Notes under the pieces: generated by a model | Told to the model about the DNA's origin: nothing | What the model saw: only the letters and a program-made list of their open reading frames with translations | Database searches by the model: none | Translations under genes and position numbers: made by a program | Part shown: positions 1-6,052 of the stretch, one piece after another | Numbering within the stretch: position 1 is the stretch's first letter | Layout: the number at the start of each line of letters is the position of its first letter | From: Deltaproteobacteria bacterium | GTDB lineage: Bacteria > Myxococcota_A > UBA9160 > UBA4427 | DNA: 6,052 bases | Direction: 5' to 3' | Assembly (NCBI GenBank): GCA_011051925.1 | Contig: DRKE01000341.1 | Location: 1-6,052, forward strand

Positions 1-1484
1 CTTCTCATGATGAGCGCCGCGACCGTCTCCCGCTCGAGCGAGAAGGGGAGCCGGTCGCAGTAGGCGTCGAGGGCGGCCCGGCGCACGACGGACGAGAACG
101 CTTCGTCGGCAAGGGAAGCATTCAGCTGGCTGAGGGCCCGGATCCGCATCTGTTCCGAGACCGGGCCAGGGCCCGTCAGATCTTCGAGATCGACCAGCCA
201 GAAGCGAATGGATCCGTTCGTGATCGAGATCCGCAGATTGCCGCCTTTCAGATCGCGATGGGAGAGTCCCCAGGCATGTTGATCCGCGAGCCATTCTGCG
301 AGGGAAAGGGCCACGCGGAGGGCCGTTTCCGGATCTTCGGGCCTGAAACGATCGAGATCGGTCTCTCCGACGCCTTCGAGCAGCAACCAGCTTTCTCGTG
401 GGAGTCCGAGGCGCTTCGCTTCGAGGAACGCGAGTGGGCGGGCCACGTCGCCTGAGAGGAGGAGTCGTTTCTGTCCCGCGCGAAAGGCCCGGGCCGCCGA
501 AGAACCCCGCAATCGATCGGCGAGGGCTCTTCGCAGGCCATCCGTTCTCGCGTGTTTCAAGACGACGTCGCGATTCCCGGACGGGACGACCCCGATCCGG
601 ATGCGGCCCGCACGTCGTTCGGAGAGAGGCGTTTCCCGATCCGCCGATCCGAGAAGGTCCGCCAGGCTCGCCTCGGAGAGATCCCGTTCCCGCAGACCGC
701 GGCGCCCGTTCCGACCGGCGCGGGCCCAGCGGCGCCCGGGGCGGAGGACCCGTCGGCTGCGGCCCCGGACATGATCGATCAGGAAGGGCACCAGCGCTCC
801 GCCGATCGTCGCATCCGTCCCGAAGTGGTCGCGAAGGGCCTTCCGCTCGGCGCTCGTCCAACCGGCCCGGGCCGTCGAGAGTTCGAGTCCAGCCAGGTCG
901 GGGAGTCGATCGTCGGGGTGCCGGAGGGGGCGGACCCGTTGGAGATCGAGCAGGAAGATCCGGCTGCCGACGAGCTGGAGGTTTCCGAGGTGGAGGTCTC
1001 CGTGTCGATGGCCGCTGGCATGCAGGAGGCCCACTGCATCGGTGATCGCCTGGAGGATCCCGGCGCGTTCGTCCGGGGAGGCGAGGCGGAAGGCGTCGGC
1101 CAGGGGGACGCCGCCGAGATCACTCATCACGAGGATTTCGTCTCCGTTCGAGAGGCGTCCCCGGGCGAGGGGCTGGGGCACGGGGACACCCGCCCCATGG
1201 AGACGCTGAAGGGCCGACCATTCCCGGCCGGCCGGGGATCGATCGATCCAGCCCTTCATCCGTTCGCGCAACGCGTGATGCCCCGTTGCACCGTGATGGA
1301 TCTTCACGATCGCCGGGATCGGCAGGGCTTCCTTGCGATCGGGCGGGCGGAGCGACACCCGTCGGACGGTTCGCCTTGCGTTCTGATGCAGGAGGCCATC
1401 GCTTCCGGGGGACCGGGCGAGGTCGCGCTCGAGTCGGCGCCGGAACTCCGGCTCTCCCGCCCGCCAGTCGATCGGGCCGGTCAT
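1..1484 (-). CDS. Tandem two-domain LPS kinase (Kdo/WaaP/InaA-type), partial, runs off left edge
   Basis: The reading frame opens at ATG 1484 and stays open for 494 codons to the left edge, so its C-terminus is missing. It reads as two kinase folds in a row. Domain 1 (about residues 35-200) has a candidate ATP lysine K61 in IVKIHH, helix-C Glu E88 in GREWSAL, catalytic loop HGDLHLGN (D163, N168) and metal Asp D180 in LLDLQ. Domain 2 (about 295-494+) has VVLK (K310), loop HRDLKGGN (D411, N416) and VDLED (D432), but no obvious helix-C Glu where ARAF stands. Known members of this family phosphorylate Kdo or heptose of the LPS core with ATP at the inner face of the inner membrane. The ATG overlaps the glycosyltransferase stop (ATGA), so the two are probably translationally coupled; no clear ribosome site precedes it. 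The family call is firm and the sugar substrate unknown; protein or other small-molecule kinase activity is an alternative. Confidence 0.85.
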   Translation of the reverse strand, partial: MTGPIDWRAGEPEFRRRLERDLARSPGSDGLLHQNARRTVRRVSLRPPDRKEALPIPAIVKIHHGATGHHALRERMKGWIDRSPAGREWSALQRLHGAGVPVPQPLARGRLSNGDEILVMSDLGGVPLADAFRLASPDERAGILQAITDAVGLLHASGHRHGDLHLGNLQLVGSRIFLLDLQRVRPLRHPDDRLPDLAGLELSTARAGWTSAERKALRDHFGTDATIGGALVPFLIDHVRGRSRRVLRPGRRWARAGRNGRRGLRERDLSEASLADLLGSADRETPLSERRAGRIRIGVVPSGNRDVVLKHARTDGLRRALADRLRGSSAARAFRAGQKRLLLSGDVARPLAFLEAKRLGLPRESWLLLEGVGETDLDRFRPEDPETALRVALSLAEWLADQHAWGLSHRDLKGGNLRISITNGSIRFWLVDLEDLTGPGPVSEQMRIRALSQLNASLADEAFSSVVRRAALDAYCDRLPFSLERETVAALIMR

Positions 1485-2647
1485 CGCGACGCGAACCCAC
1501 GGCGGACGGCGTTCTTCCGTTCCCGGATCCGGCGGTATTCGTCGCGGAGGATCCGTACGTGCCCGGCCCAGTCGAATCGGCGAGCGGCCGCGCGCGCGCG
1601 TCGGCCGAGTTCGGCACTGCGATCGGGATCGGCGGCGAGAGCGTGGAGATGACCGGCGAGTTCCTTCGCATTCTTGGGGTCCTCGAGAAGACAGATCTCT
1701 TCTGCAAGCCATTCCGAAGCCCCGTTGCTTCGCGTCGTCACGATCGGAAGTCCCGAGGCGGCGGCCTCGAGCGTGACGTTGGCGAAGGGGTCATAGCGCG
1801 TGGGGAGGACCATGCCGTCGACGGCGGCATAGACGTTTTCGAGGTCGCTCCGGGGCCCCAGGAATCGCACGCGCGCCTCGACGCCGAGCCGTCGGGCGAG
1901 CGTCTGCCAGGGGCGAGGCGAATCGCGGCCGGCGATCCAGAGATGGGTGCCCGGTTCGCGAAGACGCGCCAGGGCTTCGAGCAGGACGGGAAGTCCCTTG
2001 CGCCGCCAACCCGAGCCCGGAAGGAGCCAGATCTGCCGGGCGTCGCCGTCCAGTCGACGGCGGAGGATCCGGCCGGTCTCGTGGGCGGTCGCCGATCCGT
2101 AGCGTTCCGCATCGACCGCGTTCGGCAGGAGCAGGATCCGATCACGGGCGACGCCGTATTTCTCGACCAGGCGATCGGCGACGAGGCGGGAGGCACATTG
2201 GATGCGCTGGTCCGGATCCCGGAAGACGCGCTTTTCGATCGCGAGCAGGATCCGGTGTCTCGGCGAGAATCGACGGAGGAGCACACCGCCCGGCGAATGC
2301 GTTCGCTGCAGATAGTCGCGATGGCTGCCGCCGCCGGCGCGATAGAGATCCTGATGGCAGGTCCGACTGAAGCCATGGACGACGTCGAAGTCGTTCCGGC
2401 AGGCGGCCCGGGCGGCCGCATGCGAGAAGGCCGCCACGCGAAGGGGTTGCCAGGCTCCGGGAATGCGCAGGCGATGGAGTCGGGGGGACCGGGGCGATCG
2501 ATCGGCCACGAAAGCCGGGTCCGCATCGCGTGTGATCACGCTCACGTCCTCGCCGACCCGCGCGAGTTCGTGGGCAACTTGCCACGCTACATTCTCGACT
2601 CCGCCGGTGCCCGGCACGAAACGTTCGATCACGATGGCGATACGCAG
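1481..2647 (-). CDS. Glycosyltransferase family 4, WaaG-like (LPS core / surface glycan)
   Basis: The protein is about 388 residues, close to the 374 of E. coli WaaG. A GT-B enzyme of this family transfers a sugar from a nucleotide donor to a lipid-linked acceptor on the cytoplasmic side of the inner membrane. The N-terminal Rossmann half starts at RIAIVIERF and has the glycine turn GTGGVEN (13-19) and VVHGFSR (89-95), at the place of the WaaG GFNK segment. The C-terminal half has LLLPNAVD (172-179), GSGWRRKG (211-218), LWIAGRD (236-242), FLGPRSDL (262-269) and the donor-site block YDPF...LEAAASGLP (285-301). There the usual EX7E reads D286-X7-E294, common among WaaG-like enzymes. No ATG lies near the N-terminus. 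I chose CTG 2647 because GAGG (2657-2660) sits 9 nt upstream and homology begins there; GTG 2743 (32 residues longer, AAGGGG upstream) is the alternative. The 3' end overlaps the kinase gene by 4 nt. The family is sure; the exact sugar is not. Confidence 0.88.
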   Translation of the reverse strand: MRIAIVIERFVPGTGGVENVAWQVAHELARVGEDVSVITRDADPAFVADRSPRSPRLHRLRIPGAWQPLRVAAFSHAAARAACRNDFDVVHGFSRTCHQDLYRAGGGSHRDYLQRTHSPGGVLLRRFSPRHRILLAIEKRVFRDPDQRIQCASRLVADRLVEKYGVARDRILLLPNAVDAERYGSATAHETGRILRRRLDGDARQIWLLPGSGWRRKGLPVLLEALARLREPGTHLWIAGRDSPRPWQTLARRLGVEARVRFLGPRSDLENVYAAVDGMVLPTRYDPFANVTLEAAASGLPIVTTRSNGASEWLAEEICLLEDPKNAKELAGHLHALAADPDRSAELGRRARAAARRFDWAGHVRILRDEYRRIRERKNAVRRGFASR

Positions 2648-2713
2648 GAGAGGGGACCTCGATCTGGGATCGAAGGGTATCCGACTCGGGCCCCCGTTGG
2701 CATCGGAGCCCGT

Positions 2714-2726
2714 GATTCGTAGAATC
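2714..2726. repeat. Small dyad GATTC-GTA-GAATC
   Basis: Perfect 5-bp arms flank a 3-nt centre in the divergent gap, starting 67 bp upstream of the CTG start of the glycosyltransferase. It is one of the few AT-richer spots in the gap and could be part of a leftward promoter or a protein-binding site. The arms are short, so this is tentative. Confidence 0.3.
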
Positions 2727-2740
2727 CCGCGCGTCGCACG

Positions 2741-2750
2741 CACGATCGTG
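2741..2750. repeat. 10-bp perfect palindrome CACGATCGTG in the divergent gap
   Basis: CACGATCGTG is its own reverse complement. It lies 94 bp upstream of the CTG start of the glycosyltransferase and overlaps the alternative GTG codon at 2743-2741. It could be an operator half or site, but CGATCG cores are frequent throughout this window, so chance is a serious alternative. Confidence 0.3.
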
Positions 2751-2933
2751 GAACCCCTTTCCTGCCTGCCGTGTCGAAGCGGTCGGTTCCACTCGCCCGC
2801 CGTCGGGATTCCGTCGACGCGGGTGGGCTCCATCGGCCGGCGATCGGGCACGTCAGGGGGGCGACCGGGGTCGGGCGAGCTCGACAGGTTCGTATCGGCC
2901 GCATCACGCGCCGACCGGTTGCGTGTGCCCATC

Positions 2934-2954
2934 GCATGCACGCTTGCATGCACG
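2934..2954. repeat. Direct and inverted repeat of GCATGCACG upstream of the ABC operon
   Basis: GCATGCACG occurs at 2934-2942 and again at 2946-2954, a 12-bp period (about one helical turn). The same stretch also forms a perfect hairpin, GCATGCA (2934-2940), loop CGCT, TGCATGC (2945-2951). It ends 38 bp before the GTG start of the ABC ATPase and so would lie in, or just upstream of, its 5' leader. Two repeats one turn apart fit an operator for a dimeric regulator; a leader hairpin is the alternative. Confidence 0.5.
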
Positions 2955-2977
2955 AGAGCACACGGAAAAGGAGAGTG

Positions 2978-2982
2978 GGAGG
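2978..2982 (+). promoter_or_regulatory. Ribosome binding site deciding the GTG start of the ABC ATPase
   Basis: GGAGG, within GGGAGGTGG, ends 10 nt before GTG 2993. It is 19 nt from the next in-frame ATG at 3002, which is too far. The in-frame ATGs upstream at 2936 and 2948 lie inside the GCATGCAC repeats and have no purine-rich site before them. GTG 2993 is therefore preferred. Confidence 0.65.
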
Positions 2983-2992
2983 TGGCATCCGA

Positions 2993-3784
2993 GTGACGGA
3001 GATGAAGACTGCGGAGGCCGGCAAGGGCGGCTCGGGGTCGACGATTCCCGCGATCGCGGTCCAGGGGCTGGGCAAACGCTATGGCGATCACGAGGCCGTG
3101 CGGGGCCTCTCCTTCGAGATCGGGCCCGGCGAAGTCGTCGGCTTCCTGGGGCCGAACGGGGCGGGCAAGACGACGACGATGCGGATGTTGACCGGGTTCA
3201 TCGCGCCGACCGATGGCATGGTCCGCATCGCCGGCTTCGACATCTTCTCCGACGCCCTCGAGGCGAGGCGTTCGATCGGATATCTGCCCGAGACGCCGCC
3301 CCTCTATCCGGAGATGACGCCCGAGAGCTATCTCGATTTCGTCTCGAAGATCAAGGACGTGCCCCGCGCGAAGCGCGCCGCGGCGGTCGAACGTGCCCTC
3401 GAACGTTGTGGCCTCCTCGAGGTCCGACGGCGTGAGATCCGCCAGCTTTCGAAGGGCTTCCGTCAACGGGTCGGGCTGGCCCAGGCGATCGTGCATGATC
3501 CCAAGGTGCTCGTCCTCGACGAGCCGACCGTCGGTCTCGATCCGATCCAGATCCGCGAGATCCGTGCCGTGATCCGTGATCTCGCCGCGACCGGCCGGCA
3601 GACCGTGATTCTCTCGACGCATATCCTCGCCGAGGTGGAAGCCATCTGTCAGCGTGTGATCCTGATCAATCGCGGACGCAAGGTGCTCGACCAGTCGCTG
3701 TCGGAGCTGACCTCGGGCGGTGCTTCCCTCGAGGAGGCCTTCGCGCGGGTGATGACCCGCGACGAGGCCGAGGAGGCGGCATGA
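2993..3784 (+). CDS. ABC transporter ATP-binding protein, GldA-like (ABC-2 type)
   Basis: This 263-residue protein is the ATPase that powers the membrane complex encoded by the next two genes, from the cytoplasmic side. All nucleotide-binding elements are visible: Walker A GPNGAGKTT (53-61), the segment YLPETPPLYPEMT (97-109) carrying Glu instead of Gln at the Q-loop as usual in GldA-type proteins, signature LSKGFRQR (152-159), Walker B VLVLDEP (172-178) with catalytic E177, D-loop GLDP (181-184) and switch His H210 in STHIL. The first 17 or so residues are a Gly/Ser/Lys-rich lead before the fold begins at IAVQGLGKRYG. GTG 2993 was chosen from the GGAGG site 10 nt upstream; ATG 3002 is possible. 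Its TGA overlaps the permease ATG by 4 nt, so the subunits are co-translated. The substrate is not readable; the GldA resemblance does not by itself imply gliding. Confidence 0.96.
   Translation: MTEMKTAEAGKGGSGSTIPAIAVQGLGKRYGDHEAVRGLSFEIGPGEVVGFLGPNGAGKTTTMRMLTGFIAPTDGMVRIAGFDIFSDALEARRSIGYLPETPPLYPEMTPESYLDFVSKIKDVPRAKRAAAVERALERCGLLEVRRREIRQLSKGFRQRVGLAQAIVHDPKVLVLDEPTVGLDPIQIREIRAVIRDLAATGRQTVILSTHILAEVEAICQRVILINRGRKVLDQSLSELTSGGASLEEAFARVMTRDEAEEAA
3770..3776 (+). promoter_or_regulatory. Ribosome binding site of the permease gene, inside the ATPase 3' end
   Basis: GAGGAGG lies 4 nt before ATG 3781, within the codons for the acidic C-terminal tail of the ATPase. With the ATGA overlap it supports coupled translation. 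The spacing is rather tight. Confidence 0.5.
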
Positions 3785-4581
3785 GGCATACGGGGACGAT
3801 CGCCGCGCGTGATCTCCGCGCGCTCTTTCTTTCACCGGTCGCCTACGTCGTCCTGACGCTCTGGTCCGTGATCGCGGGAACCTTCTTCCTCGCGAGCCTG
3901 ATCGGGTTCCAGGACCGGCAGATCCAGTACCAGCAATTCCAGATGCTCCAGCAGATCCAGTCGATGAACCTGAATGACGACCTGATCGAGCCCTTCATCG
4001 GGTCGATGTGGGTGATCGTGCTCTTCCTGCTGCCCGCGGTGACGATGGGGCTCGTCTCGAGCGAAAAGGCCAACGGGACCGAGGAACTCCTGTTGACGAG
4101 CCCGCTTTCGATCTGGGAGATCGTACTCGGGAAATTCCTGGCAGGCATGGGCTTCGTGACCGTGATGACGGCGATCGTGGCCTTCTTTCCGGCGATCCTC
4201 TTCGTCTACGGCGAACCCGAGGTCGGCAAGACGCTGACCGGCCTTCTTTCGCTCCTGCTGGTCAGCATGACCTATGTCGCGGTCGGGATCTTCGCTTCCT
4301 CGGTCACGCGGAATCAGTTGATCGCCTTCATCCTGACCTTCGTCCTGCTGCTCATCCTGGGGATGATGCTGCCCTTCATCGTCGATCTCTCGATGGCGGG
4401 GAGTGGTCTCGGAACCGATTCCGCGATCGCCCAGATCGTGCGCTGGATGGCGACGGGAACCCACGTCGAACGGATGCTGCAGGGGCTCGTCGACACCGCG
4501 GATCTCGCGTATTTCGTGATCGCGACGGCGGCCTTCCTGCTTCTTTCGAAGACCGTGATCGAATCGGCGAGGTGGCGATAG
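3781..4581 (+). CDS. ABC-2 type permease, GldF-like
   Basis: This 266-residue inner-membrane protein is the transmembrane half of the ABC complex. It opens with a short cytoplasmic stretch typical of ABC-2 permeases (residues 1-18: basic, AARDLRALFLSP). Six hydrophobic segments follow, at about 20-41, 74-93, 119-143, 151-172, 180-200 and 241-258. Between helices 1 and 2 is a Gln-rich periplasmic loop (QIQYQQFQMLQQIQ, 47-60). After helix 2 comes the family's conserved cytoplasmic segment EKANGTEELLLTSPLS (95-110), which contacts the ATPase. The length matches the family. ATG 3781 overlaps the ATPase stop and the next gene starts directly after the TAG, so all three form one operon. The transported molecule is unknown; published gld work ties such complexes to gliding in Bacteroidetes, but homologues are widespread in non-gliders. 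Confidence 0.94.
   Translation: MRHTGTIAARDLRALFLSPVAYVVLTLWSVIAGTFFLASLIGFQDRQIQYQQFQMLQQIQSMNLNDDLIEPFIGSMWVIVLFLLPAVTMGLVSSEKANGTEELLLTSPLSIWEIVLGKFLAGMGFVTVMTAIVAFFPAILFVYGEPEVGKTLTGLLSLLLVSMTYVAVGIFASSVTRNQLIAFILTFVLLLILGMMLPFIVDLSMAGSGLGTDSAIAQIVRWMATGTHVERMLQGLVDTADLAYFVIATAAFLLLSKTVIESARWR
4569..4575 (+). promoter_or_regulatory. Ribosome binding site of the GldG-like gene
   Basis: GAGGTGG, inside the last permease codons, ends 6 nt before ATG 4582. This is good spacing and supports the ATG immediately following the permease TAG as the true start. Confidence 0.6.
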
Positions 4582-6052
4582 ATGACCGGAATCGCAGCAC
4601 TCCTTGCGGGCCTGGGGGTCGTCGGGATCGGATTCGGCCTGCTTTCCGCTCTCCTGGCCCTGCTCCAGCCCTTCACGGATCCCTACTGGATCCTCGGCAA
4701 CCTTGTCCTCGGAATCCTCCTGCTGGGCGCGGCCGTGGTGATGAGCCTCGATTCTCTCAGGGAACGGGTCCGTTCGGGCGGCGGTCGGCGGATCGGGAAA
4801 TACGGTTCGAGCGCGATCGCGAGCACCGTCCTCGGTCTCGTCATCCTCGGCCTCCTGGGCTTCCTCTCGGTTCGGTACTCGCATCGCTTCGACCTGAGCG
4901 AGGCGGGCGTCCATACCCTCTCGGCCCAGACGACCGACCTTCTCGAGGGACTCGACGAAAAGGTCTCGATCACGGCCTTCTTCCTGGAATCCGAAGCGCC
5001 GGCCGTCCGGGATCTGCTCGACCGCTATGCCTATGCGAGCGACAAGATCGATCTCTCGTTCGTCGATCCCAATTCGGCGCCCGGTCTCGTCCAGGAGCTC
5101 GGCCTTTCGACCGAGGATCTCGCGAAGGGAGTCGTGCGGATCTCGCTTTCTTCAGGAGAAGCGACCACCCTGACCGAGTTCTCCGAGCCGGCGATCACCA
5201 ACGCACTCCTCAAGCTCGTCAAGAGCACGGGCAAGAAGGTCTATTTCCTGGCAGGCCACAACGAACGCGAGATCGAGTCGGCCGAGCCCCGGGAGCAGGG
5301 ATTCGCGAGCGGTCCCGATTCCTGGGGACGTGCGGCCGATGCGCTCGTGAACGAGACCTACGAGGTCGAAAGCCTGATCCTCGCCACGATGCAGGACATC
5401 CCCGAAGACGCTTCCGCCGTCGTCATTGCCGGTCCGACCCGGCCGCTGCTCGACGCGGAGCTCCAGGCGCTGGAACGCTATGCCGAACGAGGAGGGGCGC
5501 TCTTCGTCGCGATCGACCCGCGTGCCCGGACCAATCTCAACGGCCTGCTGCGGAATTGGGGGGTCGAGCTCGGGGACGACGTCGTGGTGGATCGCGCGCT
5601 CGCGGTCTTCGGACAGGCGACGACGCCGCTTGCCGGCGAGTATGACGGCCATCATCCGATTACGAAACGACTGCGTGAACCGACGCTCTTTCCGATGGTG
5701 CGAAGCGTCCAGCCCGATCCCAGGGCGACGGGCAACTACACGGTCCTGGTCAAGACCGGGCGGGAATCCTGGGCGGAGCGCGACCTCGATGCCTGGCGAA
5801 ACACGGGCCGGGCTGAATTCGGGCCGGAAGACCTGCCCGGACCGGTTCCGATCGCGGTCGCGGGAACGCCGCGGGTGGCGAGGGAAACGGAGCCGGGCGA
5901 GCCGGACGACGCGTCGGGTCAGGATCCCAGCGCCGACGGGTCCGATGCCGAGGCGAAGCCCGGGCGCCTCGTCGTCTTCGGTGATTCGGATTTCGCGACG
6001 AACGAGTTTCTCGATGCGCTCCGCAATCGCGATCTCTTCGTCAATTCGGTGA
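4582..6052 (+). CDS. GldG-family ABC transporter auxiliary protein, partial (right edge)
   Basis: From ATG 4582 the frame is open to the window end (490 codons); the C-terminus is missing. It reads as the GldG-type 'ABC_transp_aux' family: an inner-membrane protein with a large periplasmic part that accompanies GldA/GldF. Hydrophobic segments lie at about 3-30, 36-54 and 78-98. The third leads into the family hallmark RFDLSEAGVHTLS (102-114), followed by VSITAFF (128-134), YAYASDKI (149-156), VDPN (161-164), a fold with YFLAGHNERE (221-230), VVIAGPTRPL (280-289), GGALFVAIDP (304-313), a YDGHHPIT segment (354-361) and VVFGDSDFATN (464-474). GHNE stands where GHGE is usual. An acidic, Pro/Gly-rich linker (about 434-460) precedes the last block. 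By analogy a final membrane helix should follow beyond the edge. Two helices before the hallmark helix are more than in Bacteroidetes GldG, but such forms exist elsewhere. The role is probably structural or in substrate handling; no catalytic residues are evident. Confidence 0.94.
   Translation, partial: MTGIAALLAGLGVVGIGFGLLSALLALLQPFTDPYWILGNLVLGILLLGAAVVMSLDSLRERVRSGGGRRIGKYGSSAIASTVLGLVILGLLGFLSVRYSHRFDLSEAGVHTLSAQTTDLLEGLDEKVSITAFFLESEAPAVRDLLDRYAYASDKIDLSFVDPNSAPGLVQELGLSTEDLAKGVVRISLSSGEATTLTEFSEPAITNALLKLVKSTGKKVYFLAGHNEREIESAEPREQGFASGPDSWGRAADALVNETYEVESLILATMQDIPEDASAVVIAGPTRPLLDAELQALERYAERGGALFVAIDPRARTNLNGLLRNWGVELGDDVVVDRALAVFGQATTPLAGEYDGHHPITKRLREPTLFPMVRSVQPDPRATGNYTVLVKTGRESWAERDLDAWRNTGRAEFGPEDLPGPVPIAVAGTPRVARETEPGEPDDASGQDPSADGSDAEAKPGRLVVFGDSDFATNEFLDALRNRDLFVNSV

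Larger units (their letters stand above)
2648..2992. promoter_or_regulatory. Divergent intergenic region between the glycan genes and the ABC operon
   Basis: These 345 bp separate two outward-facing gene groups and must hold the start signals for both unless transcription enters from elsewhere. Open frames cross it, but they lack recognisable protein content and are antisense or extension shadows. I see three small dyads (2714-2726, 2741-2750, 2934-2951), and ribosome sites at both ends. I could not find a convincing -35/-10 pair for either direction: TCGACA at 2881 and TTGCGT at 2919 resemble -35 boxes but lack a good -10 at the right spacing. If GTG 2743 is the true glycosyltransferase start, the gap shrinks to about 250 bp. 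Confidence 0.6.

Noticed and set aside
552..1652. 366-codon plus-strand open frame
   Set aside because: It lies wholly antisense to the kinase gene and the glycosyltransferase end, has no family motifs and no convincing ribosome site.
1286..2722. 478-codon plus-strand open frame opposite the glycosyltransferase and kinase
   Set aside because: It is the antisense shadow of two well-supported minus-strand genes. Its translation shows no recognisable domain and is rich in Gly/Arg/Pro as expected for high-GC shadow frames.
2881..2949. Possible sigma-70 promoter (TCGACA 2881 or TTGCGT 2919 as -35)
   Set aside because: No acceptable -10 hexamer lies 16-18 bp downstream of either, so no promoter is claimed.
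2463..2996. 177-codon plus-strand frame in the gap, ending at the ATPase start
   Set aside because: Half is antisense to the glycosyltransferase N-terminus and the rest covers the divergent gap. There are no motifs, and low-complexity Arg/Ser composition suggests non-coding.
3097..3310. Glu instead of Gln in the ATPase Q-loop (YLPE) as a possible defect
   Set aside because: Glu at this place is usual in GldA-type and related ABC-2 ATPases, and all other catalytic residues are present.
2648..3835. Long N-terminal extension of the glycosyltransferase frame to ATG 3835 (784 codons in total)
   Set aside because: The extra part is antisense to the ABC ATPase and has no family match. Glycosyltransferase homology begins only at about 2647.
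3832..4914. 360-codon minus-strand frame opposite the permease
   Set aside because: It is antisense to a recognised membrane protein. The very high charged/His/Gln content is the expected complement of hydrophobic codons.
4008..5645. 545-codon plus-strand frame overlapping permease and GldG-like gene
   Set aside because: It is an out-of-frame reading of two clearly recognised genes. It is Arg/Gly/Asp-rich with no hydrophobic or domain structure.

Overview
The window looks like chromosomal DNA from a high-GC (roughly 65% by eye) Gram-negative bacterium. It carries lipopolysaccharide (LPS) core-type genes next to a GldA/GldF/GldG-type ABC transporter. Gene density, GC-ending codons and 4-nt start/stop overlaps fit a free-living bacterium such as a deltaproteobacterial/Myxococcota-like lineage or a related high-GC phylum. 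The sequence alone does not fix the phylum. I see no insertion sequence, phage gene, CRISPR array, tRNA or rRNA.

Layout: two gene groups point away from each other from a 345-bp gap (2648-2992). Leftwards (minus strand) run a WaaG-like family-4 glycosyltransferase (2647-1481) and, overlapping it by 4 nt, a large protein that leaves the window at position 1. I read that protein as two LPS-kinase (Kdo/WaaP-type) domains in tandem, each with its own catalytic loop and metal-binding Asp. It is open at the left edge, so it is easy to miss if only closed ORFs are considered.

Rightwards (plus strand) run an ABC ATPase (2993-3784), a six-helix ABC-2 permease (3781-4581) and a GldG-type auxiliary membrane protein (4582 to beyond 6052). 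ATPase and permease overlap by ATGA, and permease and auxiliary gene abut exactly, so this is almost certainly one operon.

Functionally, the left group would add a sugar to, and phosphorylate, an LPS core or related surface glycan at the cytoplasmic face of the inner membrane. The right group forms an inner-membrane ABC complex with a large periplasmic subunit; its substrate cannot be read from sequence. Both are envelope functions, but nothing shows they work together. I do not see a clearly new system. The most unusual points are the double kinase, the missing ATG start of the glycosyltransferase, the dyad-rich divergent gap, and a strong excess of the tetramer GATC.
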